This document shows, in pieces, positions 16,433 through 25,148 of a stretch of 64,000 nucleotides of DNA (position 1 is the first letter of the stretch; every line of letters starts with the position of its first letter). The notes under the pieces were generated by a model. The model made no database searches and was not told where the DNA came from. It was given only the letters and a program-made list of their open reading frames with translations. Source of the DNA: Paenibacillus physcomitrellae (GTDB lineage: Bacteria > Bacillota > Bacilli > Paenibacillales > Paenibacillaceae); assembly GCF_002240225.1 (NCBI RefSeq), contig NZ_CP022584.1, positions 2,108,001 through 2,172,000 of the forward strand. The letters are read 5' to 3'. The translations under genes were made by a program, and so were the position numbers.

Positions 16433-17182
16433 ATGAGTGAAGCAGCTCAAACCCTGGATGGCTGGTATGCCCTGCACGATTTCCGGTCCATTGATTGGGC
16501 GGCATGGAAAGCGGCCGACGACGAGGAACGTGCCGTAGGTCTTGATGATCTTCGCGTGTTTCTGCAGAACTGGGCGGATACCGAAGAAGCTAAAACAGGC
16601 AGCACTGCTATCTATAGCATCGTTGGGCAAAAAGCCGATTTCGTGATCGTTCACCTGCGGGAAACGCTGGAAGAGCTGAACGCTCTCGAAACCGAATTCG
16701 ATAAATCCACTTTTGCCGACTACACGGCCAAAAAGTTTTCTTACGTCAGCGTGGTCGAGCTGAGCAACTACCTGGGCAAAGGCGACGGCACCGATCCTCA
16801 CGAGAAACCGGAAGTAATGGCTCGCCTCCAGCCGATCCTGCCCAAAACGAAACATATTTGCTTCTATCCGATGAACAAAAAGCGGGAGCTTGCCGACAAC
16901 TGGTACATGCTCTCCATGGAAGAACGCCAAACGCTGATGCGCAGCCACGGCTTGATCGGCCGCAGTTACGCAGGCAAGGTGAAGCAGATCATTACCGGCT
17001 CGGCCGGCCTGGATGACTGGGAATGGGGCGTTACGCTGTTCTCCGATGACGCGCTTCAATTCAAGAAGCTGATTTATGAAATGCGTTTCGACGAGGTCAG
17101 CGCCCGTTACGGAGAGTTTGGAACCTTTTATGTGGGCAACCTGCTGACACTCGAAGGCTTCGAACAGCTGCTGAAATTATAA
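16433..17182 (+). CDS. hemQ: Coproheme decarboxylase HemQ (chlorite dismutase family)
   Basis: HemQ makes heme b from coproheme III in the coproporphyrin-dependent pathway of Gram-positive bacteria. The 249-residue protein has the catalytic Tyr145 in F-Y-P-M-N-K-K-R and the proximal heme ligand His172 in M-R-S-H-G-L-I-G-R, the same positions as in Staphylococcus HemQ. TTGAGGAG precedes the ATG. It appears to be transcribed alone. Heme made this way would feed CtaB and CtaA, also encoded in the window. Confidence 0.96.
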   Translation: MSEAAQTLDGWYALHDFRSIDWAAWKAADDEERAVGLDDLRVFLQNWADTEEAKTGSTAIYSIVGQKADFVIVHLRETLEELNALETEFDKSTFADYTAKKFSYVSVVELSNYLGKGDGTDPHEKPEVMARLQPILPKTKHICFYPMNKKRELADNWYMLSMEERQTLMRSHGLIGRSYAGKVKQIITGSAGLDDWEWGVTLFSDDALQFKKLIYEMRFDEVSARYGEFGTFYVGNLLTLEGFEQLLKL

Positions 17183-17205
17183 GACCGGCTTGCCAGCCTG
17201 TTAGA

Positions 17206-17254
17206 AAAATAAAAGGTCGGGCCGATGCTTCTGCATCGCCCGACCTTTATTTTA
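17206..17254. terminator. Bidirectional terminator
   Basis: AAAGGTCGGGC pairs with CCCGACCTTT around a GATGC/GCATC inner stem, with T-rich flanks on both strands. It serves hemQ and the convergent small gene at 17347. Confidence 0.9.
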
Positions 17255-17346
17255 TGGGGTTATACGCGGCCAGAGGCCCGCTCGCTCGTCCCTCGGATTC
17301 AGGATCGCTTTCCCTAGCCCTCTCGCCTTCCTCACTTGCGGGAATT

Positions 17347-17604
17347 TCAGTCCTCGTCTTCCTCTTCCTGCAGCCGCCGAATGGACTCCAGAAATTCTGC
17401 CGTTTCGCGATCCCGGTCGCGGCTCTTCTGTTTCAACCGTTCAATAGCCGGTAAGATCAGAATATCGACTTCCTTCTGAATCGTATAAGCCAAATCATAA
17501 CGCTCATTGCCCTCCAGATAAGAGCCGACCTCCATCAGCGAGTTATAACGGTCCAGCTCCTCGCGGGTCAGCAGCCCGCGTACCTGAACGCTGCAATGCC
17601 GCAT
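17347..17604 (-). CDS. Small charged protein of unknown function
   Basis: The 85-residue product is not recognised. It looks mostly helical, with an acidic C-terminus (E-E-E-D-E-D) and many Arg/Glu/Asp pairs. Its ATG overlaps the stop codon of the NDH-2 gene (TAATG), so it is very probably translated by coupling and belongs to that operon. A terminator follows downstream. No signal peptide or membrane helix is seen. Confidence 0.65.
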   Translation of the reverse strand: MRHCSVQVRGLLTREELDRYNSLMEVGSYLEGNERYDLAYTIQKEVDILILPAIERLKQKSRDRDRETAEFLESIRRLQEEEDED

Positions 17605-18797
17605 TACAGAAATCTTCCTTTCTTAAGAACCAGCGGGATTCCCCCGATAATAAACAGGTATCGCAGATCGACCAGCTTTTTGAGCTGGACCGCTTTCCAG
17701 CCGGTCATTTTCTTGTCGCCCACGACCGCAATCGCTTCCCCTTTGCCGAGCGAAGCGACGGTTCCTTTGTTAACGAATTCGAACGGCCGGGAGGCTCCGC
17801 CGCGAATGGCGGCCACGATATTTTTCGCACAGACAACTCCCTGCTGCATCGCAATTTGAGCCGTCGGCGGATAAGGCCGACCTTCCGGGTTAAACATTAA
17901 GGAATTGTCCCCGATAATAAAGACATTTTCCATTCCCGGGGCGCGGAGCGTCTCATCCACCTTCACACGGCCGCGTACCGTTTCAAAGCCGGAGGCCTCG
18001 ATAATCCGGTTCCCACGGATACCGCCGGTCCATACTACCGTCGCTGTTTTGATGGTTTCTCCGGTGTCCAGCACAACCCCGTCCGGACGGCATTCCTGAA
18101 TCGCTGTGCCCAGCTTGAAATTGACGCCCTTCTTCTCCAGCACGTTCATCGCATGCTCCACCAATTCCGGATCAAAGCCCGGCAGCGCACTCGGAGCAGC
18201 TTCTATATTATAAATATGAACTTTGGAAGGCTCAACGTCGTTCTCGCGGCACAGCCGCGGAATACGGTCGGCCAGCTCGGCCACAAACTCGATGCCGCTG
18301 AAGCCGGCTCCTCCCACTACGAAATTCAAACGATCTTTGCGGGATTCATCCGTTTTGTACAAGGCAAACTGATATTCAATATGCTGGCGGATCATCCGCA
18401 CAGAATTAATGCTTCTAATCGTAAAAGCGTGCTCTTCCATACCCGGGATACCGAAGGTCTCCGGTTCGCCCCCAAGTGCGATGACCAAATAGTCATACGA
18501 CAAGGTTCCATCCTCCAGAATCACCTTCCGGTCGGACAGCCGTACTTCGCGTACGGTCGATTTCACCAAGTCGATCTTGAACTCGTCGATCAGCTTGGAA
18601 ATCGGCACACGGGTGTGCTCGATTGAATCGGTACCGGCAGCCGGCATATGTAAATGAGTCGTAAAATAGTGATAGTCATGTCGGTTCACGAGCGTTACGT
18701 CCGCTTCGTTGTAGTTAAGTTCCTTCTGTAATCGTTGTGCGGTCAAAATCCCTCCGTAACCTGCACCCAAGATTACAATCTTAGGAATGGTGCTCAT
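17604..18797 (-). CDS. Type II NADH dehydrogenase (NDH-2, YumB-like)
   Basis: The 397-residue flavoprotein has the FAD-binding V-I-L-G-A-G-Y-G-G-I at its start, a second nucleotide-binding G-G-A-G-F-S-G-I-E near the middle, and a C-terminal segment able to attach to the membrane. NDH-2 passes electrons from NADH to menaquinone without pumping protons. GGAAGGAG lies 11 bases before the chosen ATG; a longer TTG start would overlap that site. The region just upstream holds overlapping TTGTGA/TCACAA half-sites reminiscent of the redox regulator Rex. Its order next to a YumC homologue matches yumB-yumC in B. subtilis. Confidence 0.92.
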   Translation of the reverse strand: MSTIPKIVILGAGYGGILTAQRLQKELNYNEADVTLVNRHDYHYFTTHLHMPAAGTDSIEHTRVPISKLIDEFKIDLVKSTVREVRLSDRKVILEDGTLSYDYLVIALGGEPETFGIPGMEEHAFTIRSINSVRMIRQHIEYQFALYKTDESRKDRLNFVVGGAGFSGIEFVAELADRIPRLCRENDVEPSKVHIYNIEAAPSALPGFDPELVEHAMNVLEKKGVNFKLGTAIQECRPDGVVLDTGETIKTATVVWTGGIRGNRIIEASGFETVRGRVKVDETLRAPGMENVFIIGDNSLMFNPEGRPYPPTAQIAMQQGVVCAKNIVAAIRGGASRPFEFVNKGTVASLGKGEAIAVVGDKKMTGWKAVQLKKLVDLRYLFIIGGIPLVLKKGRFL

Positions 18798-18860
18798 GTT
18801 GGTTTTGACTCCTTCCGGCAACTCCTGCTTAATTTGTCTTTTGGTAAATTTGTAAGTGCA

Positions 18861-18886
18861 TCACAAAAAAATTGTGAAAATTCACA
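18861..18886. promoter_or_regulatory. Overlapping inverted repeats upstream of the NDH-2 gene
   Basis: TCACAA, TTGTGA and TTCACA occur in a row, giving two overlapping palindromes (TCACAA-N5-TTGTGA and TTGTGAA-N2-TTCACA). Rex half-sites are TTGTGAA, but the usual spacing is four, so the identity is uncertain. Confidence 0.4.
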
Positions 18887-18944
18887 CTTGAAATTCCACT
18901 GTTTCTTCGCGGATCCAGCCTATTTTAACGAAAACGGGGACTTC

Positions 18945-18966
18945 GAGCCGATCCGGCTCTTTTTAC
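18945..18966 (+). terminator. Orphan terminator-like hairpin
   Basis: GAGCC-GATCC-GGCTC followed by TTTTT on the plus strand, between the divergent NDH-2 and yumC genes. No plus-strand gene ends here. The rest of the 420-bp spacer shows no convincing gene. Confidence 0.45.
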
Positions 18967-19148
18967 GTGCTCCAAAGCCGGAAAATCAAGCCATAAAAAC
19001 GTTATAATTCCGGTAAAATGGCGGATATACGGGTAAGTTCCATTGCATTCTAAAGGCAAGCTTACAAAAGATCAAGTCCTATTTTCCGCTCCTCCAAAGA
19101 GGCGGCCTGTCGCAGAAAATGATGAAAAATTCATGAAAAAGACGAAAA

Positions 19149-19177
19149 TTCGCAACTTATGTCTCCCGGATTATAAT
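19149..19177 (+). promoter_or_regulatory. Promoter of the ferredoxin-NADP reductase gene
   Basis: TTCGCA, 17 bp, TATAAT, ending about 45 bp before the GTG start. Confidence 0.6.
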
Positions 19178-19220
19178 ACAATAGACCTGATTAAATTATT
19201 GTTTGAAGGAGTGATTACTC

Positions 19221-20222
19221 GTGTCAGTGCCTGAAAATAACGGTGATTTCACTGATTTGTTAATAATAGGCGGAGGACCTGCGGGCATGTTCGCCGCTTT
19301 CTACGGCGGTATGCGTCAAGCATCCGTTAAATTAATTGAAAGCATGCCGCAGCTCGGAGGCCAGCTGGCCGCGCTTTATCCCGAGAAGTATATATATGAT
19401 GTAGCCGGCTTTCCAAAAGTGACGGCACAGGAGCTCGTCAATAACCTGAACGAACAGCTTAAGCTGTTTAATCCTGAAATACGTCTTGAAGAGAAAGTCC
19501 AGCATGTCGAGAAACAAGACGAACACCAATTCATCGTCACAACGGATAAAGCGGTCCATCATGCCAAAGCCGTAATCATTACGGCAGGTGTCGGCGCCTT
19601 TGAACCCCGCCGTCTTGAACTGGACGAGGCTTCCCGTTTCGAGAGCGTAAACCTTCATTATTTTATCAGTGATCTGAATCAGTTTAAGGGGCGCAAGGTG
19701 CTGATCAGCGGCGGCGGCGATTCGGCCGTAGACTGGGCGCTTATGCTGGAGCCTATTGCCCAGCAGGTGACGCTGATTCACCGCCGGGACAAGTTCCGTG
19801 CGCATGAGCACAGTGTAGAAAATCTGTACGCCTCAGGTGTCAAGATAATCACGCCAACGGAAATTACGGCGCTGCACGGGACGGACCGGATTGCATCTGT
19901 AACGCTTTCGGACGTCAAGACGAAGGAAACCCAGGAGATCGAAGTCGATGATGTCATCGTCAATTTCGGTTTCGTGTCCTCGCTTGGACCGATTGCCGAA
20001 TGGGGCATTGAAATCAGCAGCAACTCGATCGTGGTGGATTCCCGAATGGAAACCTCGATCCCGGGGATTTTTGCAGCGGGCGATATTACCACTTATCCGG
20101 GCAAGCTCAAACTGATCGCAGTCGGCTTTGGTGAAGCGCCAACAGCCGTAAACAACGCCAAAGTATATATTGATCCAGAGGCCAAGCTGTCCCCTGGGCA
20201 CAGCAGCAATCTCAAATTGTAG
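19221..20222 (+). CDS. yumC: Ferredoxin/flavodoxin-NADP+ reductase, YumC type
   Basis: The 333-residue thioredoxin-reductase-like flavoprotein has FAD-binding G-G-G-P-A-G-M (about 14-20), the NADPH-binding G-G-G-D-S-A-V segment, and C-terminal G-D-I-T-T-Y-P. It lacks the C-x-x-C redox pair of true thioredoxin reductases, which marks the YumC-type ferredoxin reductase. It would reduce ferredoxin or flavodoxin for Fe-S and radical-SAM enzymes such as MqnE nearby. The start is a GTG preceded by GAAGGAG. Confidence 0.94.
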   Translation: MSVPENNGDFTDLLIIGGGPAGMFAAFYGGMRQASVKLIESMPQLGGQLAALYPEKYIYDVAGFPKVTAQELVNNLNEQLKLFNPEIRLEEKVQHVEKQDEHQFIVTTDKAVHHAKAVIITAGVGAFEPRRLELDEASRFESVNLHYFISDLNQFKGRKVLISGGGDSAVDWALMLEPIAQQVTLIHRRDKFRAHEHSVENLYASGVKIITPTEITALHGTDRIASVTLSDVKTKETQEIEVDDVIVNFGFVSSLGPIAEWGIEISSNSIVVDSRMETSIPGIFAAGDITTYPGKLKLIAVGFGEAPTAVNNAKVYIDPEAKLSPGHSSNLKL

Positions 20223-20260
20223 TCTGCTCTCAGATCAGTTCAATAACAGCTACAACAAAA

Positions 20261-20307
20261 AGGGTATCCGGAAAAGGACCGTTTGATCTGTCCTATCTGG
20301 ATACCCT
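20261..20307. terminator. Bidirectional terminator between yumC and sda
   Basis: AGGGTATCC pairs with GGATACCCT, with an inner GGAC/GTCC stem. The minus strand then reads TTTTTGTTG; the plus strand tail is weaker. Confidence 0.8.
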
Positions 20308-20415
20308 GTTATTTATGATCCGTTTCAAAACGGACACGGCATGCAAAACCTCAACCACAATGAAATCAAATTGAATGAAGTCCATCAGGCATACTTTGTC
20401 ATCTAACGGCATAAT

Positions 20416-20559
20416 TTAATGAACAAGTGGGGTTGCTTCCACATTCAGCTCGCGCTTGTGAATTTCCGCCAACAGCAGTGCAATGAATTCCCTCTCCAAT
20501 TGGAGTTCGGTCGCCATCCGATAGGAATCCAGCAGCATCTCATCTGTTAACAGCGCCAT
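20416..20559 (-). CDS. sda: Sporulation checkpoint inhibitor Sda
   Basis: The 47-residue protein matches Sda: L-L-T-D-E-M-L-L-D-S-Y followed by A-T-E-L-Q-L-E-R-E-F-I and A-E-I-H-K-R. In B. subtilis, Sda is a helical hairpin that inhibits the sporulation kinases KinA/KinB when replication is perturbed, and its promoter is activated by DnaA. The ATG follows AAAGGGAGTG. A -10 TATGAT with TTGTTC 17 bp away lies upstream, and a cluster of DnaA boxes starts directly behind the -35. It faces yumC across a shared terminator. Confidence 0.92.
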   Translation of the reverse strand: MALLTDEMLLDSYRMATELQLEREFIALLLAEIHKRELNVEATPLVH

Positions 20560-20588
20560 TTTTAACACTCCCTTTCCTTTTTTTCCCT

Positions 20589-20617
20589 ATCATAGCAAGA
20601 ATACATATACAGAACAA
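20589..20617 (-). promoter_or_regulatory. sda promoter
   Basis: TTGTTC, 17 bp, TATGAT on the minus strand; about 30 bp before the sda start. Confidence 0.6.
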
Positions 20618-20625
20618 GTGTTCCA

Positions 20626-20725
20626 TTATCCACAAACAACTGTGGAAATCCTGTGAATAATTTGTTGGTAAATCTCGAATCTCCTCAAATAACAATGAGG
20701 ATAATGTGGACAAAAGTTATTCACA
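20626..20725. promoter_or_regulatory. DnaA-box cluster upstream of sda
   Basis: Within 100 bp: TTATCCACA (20626-20634), TGTGAATAA (20652-20660) and TTATTCACA (20717-20725) are perfect DnaA boxes. TGTGGAAAT (20641) and TGTGGACAA (20705) are near matches. This fits DnaA activation of sda. No dnaA/dnaN genes are near, so a replication origin is unlikely. Confidence 0.85.
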
Positions 20726-20844
20726 GGTTAAATAAAGATTTCAGCCGTCAAAAATTTTTTTCTTTGAACGGCTTTTCGTTAGGCCAACTGTCAAAAATTT
20801 ACCCATAAAAAAAGAAACTAAACGTAAAAAACAGTAAATCTTAC

Positions 20845-21507
20845 CTATTGCGGACGTGTATTGACCTCAAAAATCCAGATCTTCCCGCTCACATCAACAC
20901 CATAATCAAATCCTAATTCCCCGATGCCTGGAAAAGCGTTCTCCAACACCCCAATGCTTGTATTGGTAAGCTCACGCATTTCCTTCCGTTTGAATGCAGC
21001 TTTCTTTCCGGAGAAACACCGGCTTAAACCTTGTCTGGCTGTTAACTGGCGTCCGCCTTTACACAGATTGGTGACAAATAAGCCTGGCCGCGCCAATCTG
21101 CCCACCATGGAACGGTACTGCCAGCTATCCCCGACCTTGACCACCTTCACCCGGTAATCAATCGGTCTGCCGGAGATCCGGGCAAGACGAATGCCCTGCT
21201 GAATCAAATACTTTCGTTTCACTTTCGCCTTGGCAAGTGCCGCAAACAAGGCATTGAATGAGCGATATACCTTCTTCATGGTTCCTTTTGTAAAGCTGTA
21301 CGTTCTGCCGTTCCACTCTACTTTGATGACGCCGAAGCCGCCGCCGCCGCGAACAGGCTTAATAACGACCATGCCGAAATGATGAAGCATGTTCTTTAAA
21401 TTAGATGCATCATACAGTCGGGTCTGCGGAATGTGTCCGGCGATGGATGGTTCCGCAAGCAGAGCTTCCGTCTTGAGCCACTTGTCGGCGAGTTGTCTTC
21501 CTGGCAT
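20845..21507 (-). CDS. YheC/YheD-type ATP-grasp protein
   Basis: The 220-residue protein resembles the YheC/YheD family found in spore formers and associated with the spore surface. Visible are the ATP-grasp nucleotide loop V-V-I-K-P-V-R-G-G-G-G-F-G and a C-terminal metal-binding segment W-I-F-E-V-N-T-R-P-Q, at which the protein ends. It is short for the family, consisting of little more than the ATP-grasp core; the first subdomain is missing. The ATG is preceded by GGGGAGG. Substrate unknown. Confidence 0.82.
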   Translation of the reverse strand: MPGRQLADKWLKTEALLAEPSIAGHIPQTRLYDASNLKNMLHHFGMVVIKPVRGGGGFGVIKVEWNGRTYSFTKGTMKKVYRSFNALFAALAKAKVKRKYLIQQGIRLARISGRPIDYRVKVVKVGDSWQYRSMVGRLARPGLFVTNLCKGGRQLTARQGLSRCFSGKKAAFKRKEMRELTNTSIGVLENAFPGIGELGFDYGVDVSGKIWIFEVNTRPQ

Positions 21508-21654
21508 ACTAACCTCCCCTTTCTGTTTAACAGGGCATGGTTATATATACTCGAGACAACCGGCTTCTTCTTGGATGATTGTCCACGGCTTTCCGCCTGA
21601 TTTTCAGGAGAGTTGTTTAGTAGATCATAGGTAGTAAAAATAAGCGGGGTACAT

Positions 21655-21704
21655 AAAAAAGGCCTTTGATCGACTGAGTCTGCTTCAATGCGCCTGATCA
21701 AAGG
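21655..21704 (-). terminator. Terminator hairpin in the leader of the ATP-grasp gene
   Basis: CCTTTGATC pairs with GATCAAAGG. The minus strand continues CC-TTTTTTAT. It lies about 150 bp before the ATP-grasp start and after the stronger terminator of the ErpA gene, so it could end a short leader RNA. Confidence 0.6.
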
Positions 21705-21968
21705 GTAAATTCGTGTGGTAGGTATGGCTACATTTTATAAGTGAATTCGGGCTAATAAGGAACGGAATGTTAGGTCAGACCATTTGGGTTAGACAATTAG
21801 ACATATCAATTACATCGGCTGCACATTTGTTCCAAAAAGCATTATATCCTATCCTTACCTTATTGAAAATACAGATTTAATCTTAAAATATCTAATATTT
21901 TTAAATTTTTGTGTTATTTTTAAGTGTTTGGGTCTATATCCGCAGCTTCTCCCTATAATTTTTAGCAT
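21705..21968. other. AT-rich intergenic region
   Basis: No gene-like frame was seen. On the minus strand a TATAAA near 21735 could start the leader that ends in the hairpin at 21655-21704. Confidence 0.5.
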
Positions 21969-22014
21969 AAAAAAAGCTTTCCCCGCCAGGACCCTGTGGA
22001 TCTTTGCGGGAAAA
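21969..22014 (-). terminator. Terminator of the ErpA-like gene
   Basis: Minus strand: TTTCCCGC pairs with GCGGGGAAA across a 19-nt loop, followed by GCTTTTTTT. Confidence 0.85.
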
Positions 22015-22058
22015 ACCTTTCTAACATTCATACAAAGCTGATACCGATTTCGAGGCTC

Positions 22059-22415
22059 TTAATCGCAAACCTCAGGACGGCCTTCTTCATCTTTCATCTT
22101 AAACGATTGGCCGCAGCCGCAGGAAGCGATCGCATTCGGGTTCTCAATGGTGAAGCCGCCGGCCATACCGGTTTCTTCAAAATCGATTTTAAGACCGTTC
22201 AGGTAACGGACATCGCTTCTATCCACTACCACCTTCAGACCTGAAACCTCCATAAACACGTCACGGTCGGATTCCTGGTCATCAAATCCCATCGCATAAG
22301 AAAAACCGCTGCAGCCTCCTGGATTGACGCCAAGGCGCAGAAACAAGTCCGGATTCTCCTGTTCGGCTAAAGTACTTTTAATTCTATCTAGGGCAGTTTC
22401 GCTAATATTAATCAT
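22059..22415 (-). CDS. HesB/IscA/ErpA-family iron-sulfur carrier
   Basis: The 118-residue protein has the three conserved cysteines of A-type carriers: Cys35 in G-G-C-S-G-F and Cys99/Cys101 in S-C-G-C-G. These proteins pass Fe-S clusters to target enzymes. A perfect AAAGGAGG precedes the ATG. Its neighbourhood (ferredoxin reductase, NifU-type scaffold, radical-SAM MqnE) fits Fe-S supply, and it corresponds in position to yutM of B. subtilis. Confidence 0.93.
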   Translation of the reverse strand: MINISETALDRIKSTLAEQENPDLFLRLGVNPGGCSGFSYAMGFDDQESDRDVFMEVSGLKVVVDRSDVRYLNGLKIDFEETGMAGGFTIENPNAIASCGCGQSFKMKDEEGRPEVCD

Positions 22416-22592
22416 AAATGTAGAACCTCCTTTACCTTACTTCTATTTATAGTATACGCCTTCTGACCGCGGGTCTCAACCACAACGAATACCTATATAA
22501 AAATTCACATATACATGTTTAAAACCTTTAAATTAGAGTGAAATTACTCGATTTTCCTCGGTTGTTCCCGAAATTTCGTCCTGTAACCCTTA

Positions 22593-22621
22593 TTGCCCCT
22601 GTAAGAACAGAGGTTTATAAT
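22593..22621 (+). promoter_or_regulatory. mqnE promoter
   Basis: TTGCCC, 17 bp, TATAAT. The start would leave a leader of about 120 nt with a small CCTAAA/TTTAGG hairpin. Nothing else was recognised in the 335-bp spacer. Confidence 0.55.
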
Positions 22622-22750
22622 AGGACGAGTGATAATTGTCGGAATTTTGTCATGCCCTAAATTTTTAGGAAATATATTTTCCTTGAGAGATCTGTTCATT
22701 ATTTCACAATAAGCAATGAATTATAGAGACTTAGGAATGGAGGAAATCAC

Positions 22751-23857
22751 ATGTCCGTTGTTGCACTCCCACACCAGGATGAAAAGATGGCTGAGATTAT
22801 TGAAAAAGTCAAAAACGGGGTAAGATTATCTTTAGAGGACGGAGTTTATCTTTATCAAAGCGACGATTTGCTGACGATCGGCCAATTGGCAAACGAAGTG
22901 AATCTGCGCAAGAACGGAAAGAAAGTTTATTTTATTGAAAATATGAGCCTTTACTTCACAAACGTCTGCGAATCTTATTGCGCATTCTGTAACTTCCGTA
23001 AAGACCAGGGTGAAGAAGGAGCTTATACGTTATCCGGTCAGGAAATGATTGAATACGTAGAGAAAAATATCCATCCCGAGGTCCGTGAATTCCATATCGT
23101 CGGCGGCCATAATAACCATGTGCCTTTCCAATATTATGTGGATTCCCTTAAAGCCTTAAACGAACGGTTCCCGAATGTCACATTGAAAGCTTATACAGCA
23201 GCCGAAATTGAATTCTTCAGCCGGCTCAGCGGCCTGAGCATCAAAGAAGTGCTGCAGGAACTGCAAAAGGCAGGATTAAAAACGTTAACCGGGGGCGGCG
23301 CAGAAATTTTGTCCGACCAATACCGGCAGAAAATGAAAGTGGACAAAGCCAATGTCGACCAATATCTCGACGTCCATCGTACCGCTCATAAACTGGGCAT
23401 GAGAACACACACCACGATGCTTTACGGTTCGATTGAATCTCATGAAGACCGTATCCGTCACATGATCCAGATCCGCGAGCTTCAGGACGAGACCAACGGA
23501 TTTATGGTCTTCATTCCCCTATCCATGCAGCCTAAGAACAAAAACGCCAGCATCATGCGCCGTAACTCGGCTTACGAGGATTTGAAAACCATCGCGATCA
23601 GCCGTCTGATGCTTGATAATATCGATCATATTAAAGCTTACTTTATTAATATCGGCACTCAGCTGACCCAGGTAGCTCTCAGCTTCGGAGCTTCGGATGT
23701 TCACGGAACAATCCTTAAGGAACGTATCAGCCATGCGGCCGGAGCCGTAACACCAGAAGGCATGACCCGTAAGGAACTGATCTGGCTGATTAAAGGGGCA
23801 GGACGTATTCCGGTTGAAAGAGATACGTTTTATAACGAAATTCAGGTGTACGAATAA
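22751..23857 (+). CDS. mqnE: Aminofutalosine synthase MqnE (radical SAM)
   Basis: MqnE joins an enolpyruvate-bearing precursor to SAM-derived adenosine in the futalosine route to menaquinone. The 368-residue protein has the radical-SAM cluster motif C-x3-C-x2-C (Cys73, Cys77, Cys80). The segment H-I-V-G-G-H-N-N-H is typical of MqnE; the related MqnC has a different Q-G-G-H sequence here. GGAATGGAGG precedes the ATG. A menaquinone-pathway decarboxylase is encoded at 31025. The adjacent NDH-2 genes use menaquinone as acceptor. Confidence 0.92.
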   Translation: MSVVALPHQDEKMAEIIEKVKNGVRLSLEDGVYLYQSDDLLTIGQLANEVNLRKNGKKVYFIENMSLYFTNVCESYCAFCNFRKDQGEEGAYTLSGQEMIEYVEKNIHPEVREFHIVGGHNNHVPFQYYVDSLKALNERFPNVTLKAYTAAEIEFFSRLSGLSIKEVLQELQKAGLKTLTGGGAEILSDQYRQKMKVDKANVDQYLDVHRTAHKLGMRTHTTMLYGSIESHEDRIRHMIQIRELQDETNGFMVFIPLSMQPKNKNASIMRRNSAYEDLKTIAISRLMLDNIDHIKAYFINIGTQLTQVALSFGASDVHGTILKERISHAAGAVTPEGMTRKELIWLIKGAGRIPVERDTFYNEIQVYE

Positions 23858-23967
23858 TCAGGATGTTTTAGTTGTAGACAGCTTTTTATTAAAGTTTTAT
23901 ATAGAAGGTGTTCTAAATTAGTGTGCCGCAGATTTACGGCGGCAAAATGAAGGGGACTCATTATACT

Positions 23968-25029
23968 ATGAAACATTTCGTTATCCTTGGCGGCGGATAC
24001 GGCGGCGTTACCGTGGCCAACCATCTTTTTAAAGGCAATATTCCGAGCGACGTGCAGGTGACCCTGGTGGACCGTATGCCGTTCCAAAGTATGAAAACCG
24101 AGTATTATGCGCTTGCCGCAGGAACTTCTTCCGATTTGGAACTGCGTGTTCCTTTTCCGGAGCATGAAGGGCTGCAAATCAAATACGGTGAGGTTTCTTC
24201 CGTGGATCTGGAGAACCGGCAGATTATTTTTGCAGCTGCAGATCCGCTTCCATACGACCAGCTGGTCATTGCACTGGGTTGTACCGATCGTTTCCACGGT
24301 ATTCCGGGCGCCAAAGAGGTGTCCTCAACGATCCAATCGTTCTCAGCGACGCGCGAAACCTATCGCAGAATCAATGACCTGAAACCTTACGGCAATGTGC
24401 ATATTGTAGGCGGCGGCCTGAGCGGCGTAGAAGTAGCCGCTGAAGTGCGCGAAAGCCGGCCGGATTTAAATATTACCATTCTGGACCGCGGGCCTCGCGT
24501 CCTCTCCGCATTCCCTGAGACGTTATCCCGCTACGTATCCAAATGGTTCCATGAACATGGTGTTGAAACACGTTCGCACATTGGCATTACCTCCCTTGAA
24601 CCGGGAATCATTCATAACGGTTCTGAAGAAATCCTGTCCGACGTAACCATCTGGACTGCCGGCATTCAGCCTGTTGAGCTGGTTCAGAAGCTGAACGTAG
24701 CCAAAGATCCTTCCGGACGCGTCCTGCTGAATGAATACCATCAGATTCCGGAATATCCGGAAATTTTCGTCTGCGGCGACTGCGCAAGCCTGCCGTTTGC
24801 ACCAAGTGCTCAAGCTGCTGAAGGTCAGGGCGAACAGATCGCTCATGTAGCACTTGCACAGTGGCACGGAGAAACGCCAAAGCTTTCTGCTATCAAGCTG
24901 AAAGGCACCCTCGGCTCGCTGGGCAAAAAAGCCGGCTTCGGTCTGATGGGCAAACGTTATGTAACCGGACGGGTTCCGCGTATTCTCAAAAGCGGAGTGC
25001 TCTGGAAATCCAAACGCCATCTCGGTTAG
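23968..25029 (+). CDS. NDH-2-like FAD-dependent oxidoreductase (YutJ-like)
   Basis: The 353-residue protein begins with the FAD loop F-V-I-L-G-G-G-Y-G-G-V, has a second dinucleotide loop V-G-G-G-L-S-G-V-E, and ends with a conserved C-G-D-C-A segment before the C-terminal helix. It is the paralogue of the NDH-2 at 17604 and the position match of B. subtilis yutJ. The ATG at 23968 puts the FAD loop at the usual distance from the start. An alternative GTG at 23923, preceded by AGAAGGTG, would add 15 residues and cannot be excluded. Confidence 0.88.
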   Translation: MKHFVILGGGYGGVTVANHLFKGNIPSDVQVTLVDRMPFQSMKTEYYALAAGTSSDLELRVPFPEHEGLQIKYGEVSSVDLENRQIIFAAADPLPYDQLVIALGCTDRFHGIPGAKEVSSTIQSFSATRETYRRINDLKPYGNVHIVGGGLSGVEVAAEVRESRPDLNITILDRGPRVLSAFPETLSRYVSKWFHEHGVETRSHIGITSLEPGIIHNGSEEILSDVTIWTAGIQPVELVQKLNVAKDPSGRVLLNEYHQIPEYPEIFVCGDCASLPFAPSAQAAEGQGEQIAHVALAQWHGETPKLSAIKLKGTLGSLGKKAGFGLMGKRYVTGRVPRILKSGVLWKSKRHLG

Positions 25030-25048
25030 GCTCCATAAAATGCAAACA

Positions 25049-25076
25049 ATCCCCTTCCGGCCAACCGGAAGGGGAT
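25049..25076. terminator. Terminator between yutJ-like and yuzB genes
   Basis: AATCCCCTTCCGG pairs with CCGGAAGGGGATT around CCAA, followed by TTGTTGTTTT on the plus strand. Confidence 0.9.
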
Positions 25077-25148
25077 TTTGTTGTTTTAATAAGGGTCAGC
25101 AATCGTCCTCACGAACCGATACCGGGTTAAGACGAAGATCAAAAGGAC

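Noticed and set aside
16990..17250. Possible tRNA or other stable RNA near the hemQ end
   Set aside because: Only the terminator hairpin is present; no cloverleaf or CCA-type end.
19043..19234. Plus-strand open frame of 63 codons before yumC
   Set aside because: No ribosome site; it contains the yumC promoter and overlaps the yumC start.
20626..20725. DnaA-box cluster considered as the replication origin
   Set aside because: No dnaA, dnaN or rpmH nearby and no long AT-rich unwinding element; the position behind the sda promoter explains it better.
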